Of a stretch of DNA of 64,000 nucleotides, positions 43,811-53,436 are shown piece by piece. Within the stretch, counting starts at the first letter, position 1. Every line of letters begins with the position of its first letter. The translations under genes were made by a program, and so were the position numbers. The DNA is from Fibrobacter sp. UWB5 (lineage in GTDB: Bacteria > Fibrobacterota > Fibrobacteria > Fibrobacterales > Fibrobacteraceae): positions 186,001 to 250,000 of the forward strand of contig NZ_MWQH01000002.1 in NCBI RefSeq assembly GCF_002210295.1, given 5' to 3'. The notes beneath the pieces were generated by a model that was not told the origin of the DNA, made no database searches, and saw nothing but the letters and a program-made list of their open reading frames with translations.

Positions 43811-43916
43811 ATGGTAGGCCAAAATTAGCAAAACGGCCCTAATTTGTCAAGGTGTGCTGACAACACATTAAAAATTTTCTATGATTGGAGCACGAAATTT
43901 AACATGGACGTTTAAT

Positions 43917-44600
43917 ATGGCAAACGAATCGAATACCAACAATTCTGAAATTAAGGAATTTTTTGTCGCACACGGCTCCAAGGTCATTGCCGCCCTCGTG
44001 GTGATTATGGTCATTGTGGTGGGCGTGGTGCAGTTCCGTGACTATCGTAAGGCTGCCGCTGCCGAACAGGCCGAACTCCTCGGACCGGGCATGACGCTCC
44101 TTTATGCTAATCAGAATGACTCCGCTTTCGTGGAATTCGAATCCAAGATCAATTCCGGCAAGCTTTCCGGTGTGGCTCTGGCCAAGGCAGCTCTCTATGC
44201 GGGCAATATCAAGTTCCAGGCTGGCGACTTTGACGCCGCTGCCGTGTTCTTCCAGAAGAGCCTCGACAATGCCGGTTCTGTTGCCTTGGTCCGCTCGGCT
44301 GCCATGCATGGTCTTGCCTCTGTGAAGATCGAAAAGGCTGACTATTCTGCCGCTGCCGGTCTGTTGGAAAAGTACATCTCTGAATTTGCCAAGCGCACCG
44401 GCGACCAGGAAGACCGCTTCCAGAAGGACGAACCGGTGGACGAGGTCCCGATGGTTGCTGATGCCATGTGGAAGCTCACTCTCGTTTACGACCAGCTCGG
44501 TGCTGCCGACAAGGCCAAGCAGACTGCAGAACGCATTCTCACGGTCTACGGCGACAACCAGGCTTATGCCGACAAGGCCAGAAAGTTCCTGAATATCTAA
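43917..44600 (+). CDS. YfgM-like membrane-anchored TPR protein
   Basis: From ATG 43917 the protein has 227 residues: an N-terminal cytoplasmic segment, one transmembrane helix (about 22-42; VIAALVVIMVIVVGVVQF) and a periplasmic TPR domain (AKAALYAGNIKFQAGDFDAAAVFFQKSL; MWKLTLVYDQLGAADKAKQTAERIL). This matches the YfgM/ancillary SecYEG translocon family, which helps pass secreted proteins to periplasmic chaperones. The open frame extends 12 codons upstream without better support. Confidence 0.8.
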   Translation: MANESNTNNSEIKEFFVAHGSKVIAALVVIMVIVVGVVQFRDYRKAAAAEQAELLGPGMTLLYANQNDSAFVEFESKINSGKLSGVALAKAALYAGNIKFQAGDFDAAAVFFQKSLDNAGSVALVRSAAMHGLASVKIEKADYSAAAGLLEKYISEFAKRTGDQEDRFQKDEPVDEVPMVADAMWKLTLVYDQLGAADKAKQTAERILTVYGDNQAYADKARKFLNI

Positions 44601-44626
44601 TCAGTTCAGCTTTGAATTTTAAGAAG

Positions 44627-44650
44627 GGCAGTCGTTTGACTGCCTTTTTC
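44627..44650 (+). terminator. Intrinsic terminator
   Basis: GGCAGTC and GACTGCC form a perfect 7-bp stem around GTTT, followed by TTTTT. It lies 26 bp past the YfgM-like gene. Confidence 0.88.
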
Positions 44651-44681
44651 TATTTCAGGTTGTACGCCGTGGTGGGATTCA

Positions 44682-45719
44682 TTACGCCATGGCAAGCTTC
44701 CATGCGACGATGTAGAACGCGTAGTAAAGCAATAGCCCGATTCCGTCTATGGTTGAAAGCGGCGTTCCCCAACGGAGCGCCTTTTTGCTTGGAATGAATC
44801 CGCAGAAAAGTCCGGCGATGAATCCGTAGGCGTGGCCGAGGATGTCGGCGTTTTCGCCGAGTCCGAGGAATACGGCAAGGGATGCCGCGCCGCAGAGCGG
44901 CGCGAATCGCCGGAGCAGGCCGTGCGTTTCCTTGGGCATGAGCCTGAATTCAATTACCGAGAGGCAACCGATGGCGGCGAATACGAATGTCGAAAAACCG
45001 AGCGAGCGAAAGTCGGTCTTTACCGTAAGCGAGACGCAAATGTTTGCAATCGCGGCCGCGACGGCGATAAACGGCGCAAGCCGTAGCAGCGGAATGCGGA
45101 AGGTGATCATGTTCATCACGATGTAGCCGCATATTAAATTCGAGGCCAGGTGCCTTACATCGCCGTGCAAAGTTTGTGCGGTCAGCGAACGCCACCATTC
45201 GCCTTTAAGAACTTTAGTCGCGTCCGAAACGCCGGGCGTATGCAGGTTCATAGCGTCCGTAAAATCAATCAGCGTGACAATCAAGGGCGCGAGCAATACC
45301 CAGAGCGGTTGCAGGCTAAAACTCAAGGGAATCGGCGGGTTTTCTTCTTTGGGCGGATTTTCCTTGCGGTAAAGAGCCAACTGTAGGCGTGCAAATTCTT
45401 CGTGTTCGGGCAAAACAAAAATCAGAAACGGGCCTTCGATACTGCGCAAGAGCCGGTGAGAAATTCCCTGCGAAAGTAACACCAGGCTGTCATCGCGAAT
45501 CTGGCGGAACGTGCCCTCGGACACGCAGACAATTTCAGGGTATTCAGGTTCCTGCGCCTCGGGCGAATCCTGCGCATCACTCACCGAAGCCGCATTCGTT
45601 CCTGCATTTTTCGATGCTTCGGGAGTCGGCGTTATGGATTGTACCTGCAACCCTTCTTTCGGGATCTCCGACGGAGAACGCATGTAGCGCGGCCGTAAGG
45701 GCGACATAAAGCGTGGCAT
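44682..45719 (-). CDS. Rhomboid family intramembrane serine protease
   Basis: From ATG 45719 (AGGAGGAACC upstream) the protein has 345 residues. About 140 N-terminal soluble residues include a charged, partly disordered stretch. Six or so transmembrane segments follow. Rhomboid features are GEWWRSLTAQTLHGDVRHLASN (WR motif and H-x-N loop, split here), the catalytic Ser in GFSTFVFAA near 240 and the catalytic His in ILGHAYGFIAG near 294. GxSG is GFST, a deviation. It cleaves transmembrane helices; the target is unknown. The PHP gene lies 8 bp upstream. Confidence 0.8.
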   Translation of the reverse strand: MPRFMSPLRPRYMRSPSEIPKEGLQVQSITPTPEASKNAGTNAASVSDAQDSPEAQEPEYPEIVCVSEGTFRQIRDDSLVLLSQGISHRLLRSIEGPFLIFVLPEHEEFARLQLALYRKENPPKEENPPIPLSFSLQPLWVLLAPLIVTLIDFTDAMNLHTPGVSDATKVLKGEWWRSLTAQTLHGDVRHLASNLICGYIVMNMITFRIPLLRLAPFIAVAAAIANICVSLTVKTDFRSLGFSTFVFAAIGCLSVIEFRLMPKETHGLLRRFAPLCGAASLAVFLGLGENADILGHAYGFIAGLFCGFIPSKKALRWGTPLSTIDGIGLLLYYAFYIVAWKLAMA

Positions 45720-45727
45720 GGTTCCTC

Positions 45728-47257
45728 CTAAAGTACGGCAGCCGAGGTCATGGCAAACTTGCCCGTCGCGGTTTCGCATTCGGCGCGCAAGTAAGCGAAG
45801 TCATCGTTGTTGACGGTAAGGTCTGTATTTGCGCGGGCGGCTACGACGCTTTCGATGCACAAGGTTTCTGCCTTGGCGAGCTTGCCGCTTGCAGAACGCT
45901 TGCGGCCGAAAATGCGGATGTAGCGGAAGGCGCCTCCAAAATCTTGCGTATTGCGGGCATGGAATGTCACGGTCTTTTCGCCGCGTTCCCACCAGAGGGC
46001 TGGGCCATCGGTGATGTAGCAGTTGTCTCCCGCGAAAGCCTCGTTAAGCGATTCAAGCGAAAGCTCCTGCGATTTTACGACCGTTCTCACTTTCCCGAAA
46101 ACATGTTCTTGGCTATGCCCGAGCGAAATCAGCGGCATGTTCACGAAGGTCGTTTCGTTCAAGTCGCCATGGGCATCGTTGCCGCCGATGGGCAGCAAGT
46201 AATTGCCTTTGCCGAGTTCTTCGATCCACCATTCACGCCCGAGCTTGAAGCCTTCATCGCGAATGCCGTTCCAGAACTGGATTCCGCGAATCTTGTGGGC
46301 GGCGTCCAGGTTCAAGTCCTTATGGCTCCAGTAGCCGCGACGGAAGATGAATTTCTCGAGGTAGCCCATGGGCTGCATGGGGTGTGCGGCAAAGCAATGC
46401 GCCTTTGTCATTTCCAATAGCTTGGGAATCTTGAAGGTCGGCTTGTTGTCGAGCCAGTTGCGCCCGCAGTCGCCGAGCCCGGGCAAATAGCCTTCGGGGC
46501 CGAGGGCGGTCATGTGCACGTTTTCGCCCTTGGAATTGCCGGCCGAAACTTCTTCGCCGGCAATCATAAGCGGCATGCTTGCATTCTGGTTCAGCTTGCG
46601 GACTTCTTCGCGGAGTGCATCGAAGCGGGTGAGCGGAGTGTCCGCTTCTTTGGTATAGTCTTCGGTGGTGTAGGCAAAGTCGTAGGCGTGATCGGTACAG
46701 CTCACGAAATCGAGCCCGACGGCTTTGGCCGCCTGTTGCATTACTTCGGGCGAGGCGCCGTGTTCCACGTGGTCAGCCGAGTAGTGCGTGTGGCAATGCA
46801 TTTCGCCGGCGACAAATCCCGGCGCCTTAGGCGGTTCTTCGGCAAGCACGTGAATCTTGAGCGGCTTGGGCTTTAATCCGGGGTAATTCCAGCGGGTAAA
46901 AACTTTAGTGGCGGAGCGTTCACCGCTTTCGCTGATTCGCTGCGCGTAAATCTTGCAGTCCAGTTCGTGAACGCCTGGCTCCAAGTGTCCGAGCTTGATC
47001 GGGTAAAAGCCAAATTGCTCCTTCGCCTGTATCTGTAAGTCAAAGGTCTTGCCGTTGATTTCCGCCTTCTCGATAAGCGTCGGGAACCGATGCGCGTCGC
47101 GGACCACCACCCATAAAGTCGGTTCTACGCCCGGCACAAACTGGAACGGGGCGTCGACCAATATTTCGGGCCACGGCTTGTACAGCAGCGACCACGGAAG
47201 CTTAAACTTGAAATGCGTCTCGGCGTAATGCAACTTTTCGCCCGGAATAAAGCTCAT
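45728..47257 (-). CDS. PHP-domain metal-dependent phosphoesterase
   Basis: This 509-residue protein has a beta-rich N-terminal domain of about 140 residues. A PHP/CehA-McbA-type domain follows with GEMHCHTHYSADH (metal ligands, near 152-162), DFVSCTDHAYDF, an active-site Glu in IAGEEVSAG, a His in FAAHPMQP and PIGGNDAHGD. A C-terminal beta-rich region completes it. Such proteins hydrolyse phosphodiester or related bonds with two or three metal ions. The substrate is unknown. Its ATG overlaps the upstream stop (TAATG), with GGAGGAA as ribosome binding site. Confidence 0.88.
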   Translation of the reverse strand: MSFIPGEKLHYAETHFKFKLPWSLLYKPWPEILVDAPFQFVPGVEPTLWVVVRDAHRFPTLIEKAEINGKTFDLQIQAKEQFGFYPIKLGHLEPGVHELDCKIYAQRISESGERSATKVFTRWNYPGLKPKPLKIHVLAEEPPKAPGFVAGEMHCHTHYSADHVEHGASPEVMQQAAKAVGLDFVSCTDHAYDFAYTTEDYTKEADTPLTRFDALREEVRKLNQNASMPLMIAGEEVSAGNSKGENVHMTALGPEGYLPGLGDCGRNWLDNKPTFKIPKLLEMTKAHCFAAHPMQPMGYLEKFIFRRGYWSHKDLNLDAAHKIRGIQFWNGIRDEGFKLGREWWIEELGKGNYLLPIGGNDAHGDLNETTFVNMPLISLGHSQEHVFGKVRTVVKSQELSLESLNEAFAGDNCYITDGPALWWERGEKTVTFHARNTQDFGGAFRYIRIFGRKRSASGKLAKAETLCIESVVAARANTDLTVNNDDFAYLRAECETATGKFAMTSAAVL

Positions 47258-48066
47258 TATTCCTCCGGCTTGTCATCATCATCGTCGTCTTTATCTTCAA
47301 CCGGCTCCGGTTCGTTCCAGAGCCCAAAACCGATACGCACTTGCATGGTGAGTCCGCCAATGTTCCACTTGGCCTTTTTATCGGGACCATCGGGGACAAT
47401 CTTAGAGAATTTCTTATCGGATTCAACCTTGATGCTGCTGAAACCGATATCGCCGTAAATGTTGAAATTTTTCCAGTTCGCAATCAGGTAGCCGACGCTT
47501 ACGCCAAAGCCTGCGCCAAGGAGCGGCGTCTTTGCTTCCATTTGACCCCAGGTGGTGTAAATTTCGGTGCCGGGCAAAACCCAGTACCAGCGCACGGCGA
47601 TGCTGAACAGGCTTTCGCCCGAAAGCGTCATGAAGTTGCGGGGGATGCCGAGTCTGTATTCCAAAAAGAGCGGCATGCCCTGAATGGTATAGCTGTAATT
47701 GTGGGTGCGGTTCTTGCGGTCGGTAAGCACCACCGATTCATTGTCGTAAATGAAACTGACGCCCGCGCTAATAAAGTTGTCCTTGAAAAGCTGGTATTGG
47801 ATTCCTGCCGAGATCGGGAAGCAGAAGTTCACTTTCTGGAAATCCTGCTTGGCGACACTCAGCGATTCGCTTTCGTTTACGGCGTCTTCCCTAAAGCTGC
47901 GGTAGAGCGTGTCGATGGCGTTCTGGAAGTATTCGCGTTCCGGAAAGTCCAAAAAAGAAACGGCTGGCTGCAAAAAGATCGAAAGCCTGGAACGGTCGCG
48001 GGTCGATGTTTCTTCGGCGGCCATCGCAGATGCGGCAAGAACTGCCACAAGAACTATGTACAACAA
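47257..48066 (-). CDS. Outer-membrane barrel-like protein with acidic tail
   Basis: The protein has about 269 residues. The start is TTG 48066 or the adjacent TTG 48063, with GAAAGG upstream; no ATG or GTG gives a full signal peptide. A signal peptide (cleavage near AMAAEE) is followed by strand-rich sequence (GIQYQLFKDNFISAGVSFIYD, MPLFLEYRLGI, LLGAGFGVSVGYLIA), as in OmpW-like or PF13568 barrels. The last 15 residues are almost all Asp/Glu/Lys, unusual for a barrel end. Translationally coupled to the PHP gene. Confidence 0.7.
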   Translation of the reverse strand: MLYIVLVAVLAASAMAAEETSTRDRSRLSIFLQPAVSFLDFPEREYFQNAIDTLYRSFREDAVNESESLSVAKQDFQKVNFCFPISAGIQYQLFKDNFISAGVSFIYDNESVVLTDRKNRTHNYSYTIQGMPLFLEYRLGIPRNFMTLSGESLFSIAVRWYWVLPGTEIYTTWGQMEAKTPLLGAGFGVSVGYLIANWKNFNIYGDIGFSSIKVESDKKFSKIVPDGPDKKAKWNIGGLTMQVRIGFGLWNEPEPVEDKDDDDDDKPEE

Positions 48067-48082
48067 ACCTTTCGTCTTTCGT

Positions 48083-48120
48083 CTCTCTAAGTTCTAAGCT
48101 CTACCGACTAAGTTCTGACA
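48083..48120. repeat. CTAAGCTCTACCGACTAAGTTCTG repeat
   Basis: CTCTCTAAGTTCTAAGCTCTACCGACTAAGTTCTGA lies between bamD and the barrel gene. The 24-mer at 48094-48117 matches 10645-10668 with one difference. Confidence 0.6.
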
Positions 48121-48121
48121 A

Positions 48122-48976
48122 TTAGTTCTGCATTTCGCGGTCTTCCTTGAAGAATCTCTTCTTCTGGGAATCCTTTTTCATGCGCTTGGCAAATGCAATT
48201 TCGGCCTTGTCGATTTTCTTTTCGGTCTTTGCAATCTGCTTCTGGATTTTCTTGTCGTCGGGGTTTGCCTCGTTGCGGGCAATGTTCAGGTAGAGCTTGG
48301 CGGTTTCGAACTGGTCAAGTTCGTTGTAGGCCTGGGCAATCATGAACAATGCTTCGGTGCGGCGCTTGCTCTTGGGGTAGGTTTCCAGGAATTCCTTGAA
48401 GTAAATCACGGCGGCCTGGTACTTGTCCATGCGCAGGTAAAGTCTTGCGGTCTGGAATTCCTTTTCGGCCAAGCGTTCGACGAGCAGGTCGTAGTAGTAG
48501 TTCACCGAGTCGCGCAGCGGGGAATCGGGGTAGTTCGACAGGTAGCGTTCAAAGTCCTTCATGGCGATCGTCGTGTTCGCTTCGTCGCGGCTCACGCGGA
48601 ATTCCATGTTGAACGAAGAAATGGCTTTACGGAATTCGGCGGTTTCGATGAACGGCGAACCCGGGAAGTTCAAGATGAAGCTGCCGTATTCACCGCGGGC
48701 TTCGATCCAGTCTTCCATGTTGAAGTAGCTTTCGGCCATCAAGAATTGGGCCTGTTCCATGTAGCCCGTGCCGGCGCAAGTCGAAAGGATTTCTTCGAGC
48801 CTGTCTGTTGCACGACCGTACTTTTCTTTCTTGAAAAGTTCCTCTGCGCCTTCATAGCGAATTCGGCACCACTCGGTGTGTTTCATCTTGCTTTTACCGC
48901 TAGAAGAACAACCGACCAAAAATGCAGTTTCAGCTAAAATACAAAGGAATAAGGGAATCTTTTTGAACAGGTTCAT
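48122..48976 (-). CDS. bamD: BamD-like outer-membrane lipoprotein
   Basis: BamD is the essential lipoprotein of the BAM complex that inserts barrels. The 284-residue protein has a lipoprotein signal (Cys23 in FLVGCSSSG) and five TPR-like repeats. The YfiO pattern shows in GAEELFKKEKYGRATDRLEEIL, AQFLMAESYFNMEDW, FILNFPGSPFIETAEF and FEKYL-like FERYLSNYPDSPLRD. A basic Lys-rich C-terminal tail (about 235-284) is longer than usual. It is divergent from lptF, a sensible pairing of envelope-assembly genes. Confidence 0.87.
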   Translation of the reverse strand: MNLFKKIPLFLCILAETAFLVGCSSSGKSKMKHTEWCRIRYEGAEELFKKEKYGRATDRLEEILSTCAGTGYMEQAQFLMAESYFNMEDWIEARGEYGSFILNFPGSPFIETAEFRKAISSFNMEFRVSRDEANTTIAMKDFERYLSNYPDSPLRDSVNYYYDLLVERLAEKEFQTARLYLRMDKYQAAVIYFKEFLETYPKSKRRTEALFMIAQAYNELDQFETAKLYLNIARNEANPDDKKIQKQIAKTEKKIDKAEIAFAKRMKKDSQKKRFFKEDREMQN

Positions 48977-49040
48977 TTTTTTTCTTTGGTTAATTCTAAT
49001 TTTACCCCCGTAAAGTAGAAAATTTTGTAAGTTCAGAAAA

Positions 49041-50453
49041 ATGATTTTAGTCCGCTACGTGTTGAAAGAGCTCATAGGCCCCTTTTTGGCGGCTCTTTTT
49101 GGAATCACGTTCCTGTTCGTGGTGGACTTTTTGGTCAAAATCCTCGATAATGTGCTTTCCAAGGGGCTTCCGGCCTCGACCGTTCTTGAAATCTTCGCAC
49201 TAAACCTGGCGTGGATGCTTTCGCTGTCTATTCCGATGGCGGTGCTTGTGGCAAGCCTCATGGCCTTCGGTCGACTTTCGGGCGACCAGGAAATTACGGC
49301 CTGCAAGGCGGCGGGTATTTCTCCGCTGTCGCTCATGCGCCCGGTGCTTTTGGTGTCGATGCTGATCTCGGTTTTGATGGTGGTGTTCAATAACTGGGTG
49401 CTGCCCGAAGCGAACCACCGCTCGGTGGAACTCATGAATGCCGTGTCGCGCAAAAAGCCGCACGTGTTCATTGATGCCGGCCGACTCATTACGCAGTTCC
49501 CCGACGTACAATTGTGGGTGAACCGCATCGACCCGGTGTCGGGTACTTTGTACGGAATCCAGATTTTCGAAATGGAAAAGAAGGGCGCCCCCCGTATCGT
49601 GTACGCCGATAGCGCCACTATGGAATATGAGGATAACGGTGCGACGCTGATGCTCCGCCTGCGCAGTGGTGAAACCCACATGACCGATGCGGATAACCCT
49701 GAAAACTATTTCCGCATCCGTTATTTCTCGCAAGACCTCGCCATGAAGAACGTAGATGACCGTCTGGAACGCCGTAGCCGCAGTTACCGCAGCGACCGCG
49801 AAATGCCGATCGAGATGATGACCGAAGTGGTGGAAGATGCCGAAAAACGCTATGTCGAATTCAGGGATCAGGCTCTCGAAAAGAGGTTGAATACGCTTGT
49901 GACGTTGCGAGATGATGTCTTGGGCGATTCCATTGTCCCGAAGTCGGGCGAAAGCGGAACGAAGATTGATTCTATCCAGCGCAGGCGGTCCTTGCAACGA
50001 CTTCGCGTGCAAGAAATTGCGGCGCTCCGCACCACCGAAAGACTGTACAGCCGTATGGAAACGGAACTCAAGCGCAAGGCGCAGTACACGGTCGAAATCC
50101 ACAAGAAATACAGTACCGGTTTCGCTTGCTTTATCTTTATTCTGATTGGTGCCCCTCTTGGCATTATGGCGCGTAAGGGCGGTATCGGTACGGGTATTCT
50201 CTATAGCCTTGCGTTCTTCGTGATTTACTGGATTTGCTTGATCGGCGGCGAAAACATGGCGGACAGGCTCTTGATCGATCCGGTGCTTGCCATGTGGGCG
50301 TCGAACATTATCATCGGAACCTTCGGCATATTCATTACGGTGGCCATGGTGCGCGACCGTTTCTCGGGCGATTCCAAGTTCTTTAGGGCGATTCGCGCTG
50401 TGGGCGGTTTCTTCAAGAAAATATTCGGATTCTTTACCAGGAGGATTGGATGA
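49041..50453 (+). CDS. lptF: LPS export permease LptF
   Basis: LptF and LptG form the inner-membrane part of the LptB2FG transporter that extracts LPS. The 470-residue protein has the family layout: three N-terminal helices (MILVRYVLKELIGPFLAALFG; PASTVLEIFALNLAWML), a periplasmic jellyroll (about 130-350) and three C-terminal helices (FACFIFILIGAPLGIMARKGG). The periplasmic part holds an Arg-rich helical insertion (about 235-345). The stop overlaps lptG (ATGA). Confidence 0.92.
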   Translation: MILVRYVLKELIGPFLAALFGITFLFVVDFLVKILDNVLSKGLPASTVLEIFALNLAWMLSLSIPMAVLVASLMAFGRLSGDQEITACKAAGISPLSLMRPVLLVSMLISVLMVVFNNWVLPEANHRSVELMNAVSRKKPHVFIDAGRLITQFPDVQLWVNRIDPVSGTLYGIQIFEMEKKGAPRIVYADSATMEYEDNGATLMLRLRSGETHMTDADNPENYFRIRYFSQDLAMKNVDDRLERRSRSYRSDREMPIEMMTEVVEDAEKRYVEFRDQALEKRLNTLVTLRDDVLGDSIVPKSGESGTKIDSIQRRRSLQRLRVQEIAALRTTERLYSRMETELKRKAQYTVEIHKKYSTGFACFIFILIGAPLGIMARKGGIGTGILYSLAFFVIYWICLIGGENMADRLLIDPVLAMWASNIIIGTFGIFITVAMVRDRFSGDSKFFRAIRAVGGFFKKIFGFFTRRIG

Positions 50454-51589
50454 AATTCTCCCGGTACATGATGTGGAACTTCTTGAAGATGTTCCTGCTG
50501 GTGCTCTTGGGCGCAATCCTGATGTTTGCGGTCATTGACTTTGTGGGTAACATCAAGACCTGGCTTGCCCGCGACACCAAGGATGCAATCGATTACTATG
50601 TAAGCTACCTGCCTTACATGATTTACTTGATTTCGCCGGTGGCCCTGTTTATTGCGGTCCTTGCCTCGATCGGTAACATGACTCGCCACCTTGAAATGAG
50701 CGCCATGCAAAGCTCTGGCCAGGCTCCGTTCAAGACCTTGATTCCGATTTTCGTGTTCGGCGTGCTGGTGTCTATCGGTTCTTACGAAATGAGCGAACTC
50801 TGGCTCCCTGACGCAAACCACAAGCGTCTGGAAACCATGGAGACGAACGCCCAGAAAAAGAAGAACCCGCGCATCAAGGAAAAACGCGACTTTACCTTTA
50901 TCGATAGCGAACGCGCTAGCTGGTTCTTTAGGCATTATTCCGGCAAGGGCCGCTTTGGTCGCGACGTGGTTTTGCTCCTTCGCGAAGACGGCCGACTGGT
51001 AGAACGCTACGATGCCAAACTGGTCCGCTGGATTGAAGAGCCGCCTAAGGATTCGCTCGATTCTATCGCAAGGCTTTCTAGCATTGACCCGCCGCCGGGT
51101 TGCTGGCAGTTTGAACGCGGGCACCGCCGAGAATTCCATAAAGACGGTACGGTGAACGTGTTCCCGATTCATCGTGAAAAAGTCTGTGACAAGATTACGA
51201 CTCATCCGGGCGACTTGATTAACGAACGCCAGACTGCCGACGAAATGGATTCCAAGATGGTCATGGCTAGAATCAACGTGCTGCGCCGTTCGGGCGAAGA
51301 CACGCGCGCCATGGAAACCGCACTCCAGTTTAAACGTTCTGCCCATTGGATGAATTTGATTGTACTACTCATCGGTGCAGCCCTTTGCCACCGCTATAGT
51401 CGTTCTGGGGGTCTTTCCCAGAAGTTCGGGGTTGGCCTCTTGATAGTTTTTAGCTATTATATTCTTGAAAGAATTGGCTTAAAGATGGGAGAAAATGGTG
51501 CGCTTTCGCCTTTTTGGGCGGCATGGATTAGCCACTTTGTATATGGCGGCGTCTCGGTGGTAATGTTGTACCGTTCCTTCCGTTTATAG
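50450..51589 (+). CDS. lptG: LPS export permease LptG
   Basis: This 379-residue YjgQ-type partner of LptF has helices at the N-terminus (MMWNFLKMFLLVLLGAILMFAVIDF; YDLPYMIYLISPVALFIAVLA-like), the motif GNMTRHLEMSAMQSSGQAPF, a periplasmic jellyroll and C-terminal helices (ERIGLKMGENGALSPFWAAW). It is translationally coupled to LptF. Confidence 0.92.
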   Translation: MKFSRYMMWNFLKMFLLVLLGAILMFAVIDFVGNIKTWLARDTKDAIDYYVSYLPYMIYLISPVALFIAVLASIGNMTRHLEMSAMQSSGQAPFKTLIPIFVFGVLVSIGSYEMSELWLPDANHKRLETMETNAQKKKNPRIKEKRDFTFIDSERASWFFRHYSGKGRFGRDVVLLLREDGRLVERYDAKLVRWIEEPPKDSLDSIARLSSIDPPPGCWQFERGHRREFHKDGTVNVFPIHREKVCDKITTHPGDLINERQTADEMDSKMVMARINVLRRSGEDTRAMETALQFKRSAHWMNLIVLLIGAALCHRYSRSGGLSQKFGVGLLIVFSYYILERIGLKMGENGALSPFWAAWISHFVYGGVSVVMLYRSFRL

Positions 51590-51599
51590 TGGGATAAGT

Positions 51600-53435
51600 A
51601 TGTCTGTTGCAGAAATTTTATTCGTGGTCGCGGGGCTGTTGCTTGGCCTTGCATTCCAGGGGGGGATGTTCCTGTTCCTGATCCCCTTTGCCGTCGTTGC
51701 GTTTGTGCTTGCCTGCATGAACCGCCCGCGCCTTGCCGGCCCGAATTCCCAGCAGCCTGCAACGGCTCCCATTCCGACGATTTTCAAGAATCGTTCGACG
51801 ACGAACACGCCGGTGATTACCCCGACTTTGCAGAATGAATTCTCCAATGCGCCTAGGGGTATGGCAAATGAACCCGAAGCTGCTCTCAAGGTGAGCCAGG
51901 TCTGGGCACGTGCCAATGCCGACATTAACCGTTCCATGACGGACATGCTGCTTGCACTCAAGATCGTGGTTCCGCATGTGAATTCTGTCATCGTGTTTAC
52001 GCAGATGGAAAACCAGAAGGAATGGGGTATCCGCAATTTCGCAAACGACAAGGAAATTTCGGTGAACCTTCGCACGCGCATTACCGAAACGTCTGGCCTT
52101 TTGGGCCAGCTGTTCCGCAGCAACGTGAACCGCCTTTTGGAAGGCGACCTTCCGGGTGCCAAGAGCGTCATGTACTATGTGGACAATCCGGCAATCAAGT
52201 CGGTGGTGGCCGTGCCAATGATCGACCATGCCTCTGGACTCCGCGTGGGAGCCTTGGTCATGGATTCCGTGTACCCGAATGCGTTTAACGACATGACGGC
52301 CAATGCGCTCAAGTTTATCGCAAGCGCCATTTCGATGCTTGACTACAAGGGATTCTATTCGGCCCAGAAGCATATTGCCTTGCAGCAGTATGGCGGACTT
52401 TACAGCTACCTGCGCAAGTTCTTCCAGAACATGTCGGTCAAGGATATCTACAAGCAGATTATCAATTACGTGAAGGCGAACATGGCTTACGACCGCCTCA
52501 CGATTCTTGCCATGGATCCGGGCGACGACATGAATGGCAGCGTGGTATACTGCGACGGTGTAGATGCCGAGCAGTTTGCGAACAAGAAGTTTACGCTTTC
52601 GGACAAGGGCGTATTTGTGCTCTCCCTGATGCGCAACCGCCCCATGGAACGTTCGTTCTTGCCGGGCTTCAAGGATTACCTGCCGCGCTTGAACGATTCG
52701 GAACGCAAGAACCTGAACCTGCGCCAGATCTTGGTAATGCCTATTGCGGCGGAGCATGGCTCTGACACCGCTGAAATTGCAATTTGCCTTGAAAGTAGCA
52801 GCTCCATGCCGTATAACGATCATGAAAAGGAACTGCTCAAGGCCTTTGCCGGCGTTGCAGGCTTTGCCTACAATCGCGCCCGCAAGTTTGAACTGGGTTG
52901 CGACCAGGCCATGCGCGACGGCCATACGGGTCTCATCAACAAGAAGACCATGTTTGAAAAGTTGCGCTCCGAAAAGATTCGCGCAGACCGCAGCAAGTAT
53001 AGCATTGGCCTCTTGATGATGGATATTGACCACTTCAAGCATGTGAACGATACCTATGGTCACCCGATTGGTGACGTGGTCATCAAGGGCATTGCCGACA
53101 CCATCAGTAAAGAAATCCGCGGCGAAATCGACGTGGTGGCACGTTTTGGCGGCGAAGAATTCGTGGTAGCCTTGATCGATACCGATTCCGAAGGCATGGT
53201 CGAAACCGCAGAACGCATCCGCAAGTCGGTCGAAAAGCTCGTATTCGATGTGCACCAGGCTGACCCCTTGCGCGTAACGGTAAGTATCGGAGCCTTCTTG
53301 CTGACGCAGAACTTTAATGGCGATTTGGAAAAGGCCATCAATAATGCCGACCAGGCTTTGTATCGCGCTAAGGAAGGCGGTCGTAACCAAGTCGTGCAGT
53401 TCGAAAAACAAGAATCTGAACCCGTGAGTGTATAG
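51600..53435 (+). CDS. Membrane GAF-GGDEF diguanylate cyclase
   Basis: This 611-residue protein has two N-terminal transmembrane helices (about 5-40) and two GAF-like sensor regions (about 100-250 and 275-430). A C-terminal GGDEF domain covers about 440-605. The active-site loop is GGEEF near 517, with MMDIDHFKHVNDTYGHPIGD upstream. A canonical RxxD inhibitory site is not seen before it (RGEIDVVARF). It should make cyclic di-GMP in response to an unknown signal. It starts 10 bp after lptG, suggesting a link between envelope state and second-messenger signalling. Confidence 0.9.
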   Translation: MSVAEILFVVAGLLLGLAFQGGMFLFLIPFAVVAFVLACMNRPRLAGPNSQQPATAPIPTIFKNRSTTNTPVITPTLQNEFSNAPRGMANEPEAALKVSQVWARANADINRSMTDMLLALKIVVPHVNSVIVFTQMENQKEWGIRNFANDKEISVNLRTRITETSGLLGQLFRSNVNRLLEGDLPGAKSVMYYVDNPAIKSVVAVPMIDHASGLRVGALVMDSVYPNAFNDMTANALKFIASAISMLDYKGFYSAQKHIALQQYGGLYSYLRKFFQNMSVKDIYKQIINYVKANMAYDRLTILAMDPGDDMNGSVVYCDGVDAEQFANKKFTLSDKGVFVLSLMRNRPMERSFLPGFKDYLPRLNDSERKNLNLRQILVMPIAAEHGSDTAEIAICLESSSSMPYNDHEKELLKAFAGVAGFAYNRARKFELGCDQAMRDGHTGLINKKTMFEKLRSEKIRADRSKYSIGLLMMDIDHFKHVNDTYGHPIGDVVIKGIADTISKEIRGEIDVVARFGGEEFVVALIDTDSEGMVETAERIRKSVEKLVFDVHQADPLRVTVSIGAFLLTQNFNGDLEKAINNADQALYRAKEGGRNQVVQFEKQESEPVSV

Positions 53436-53436
53436 C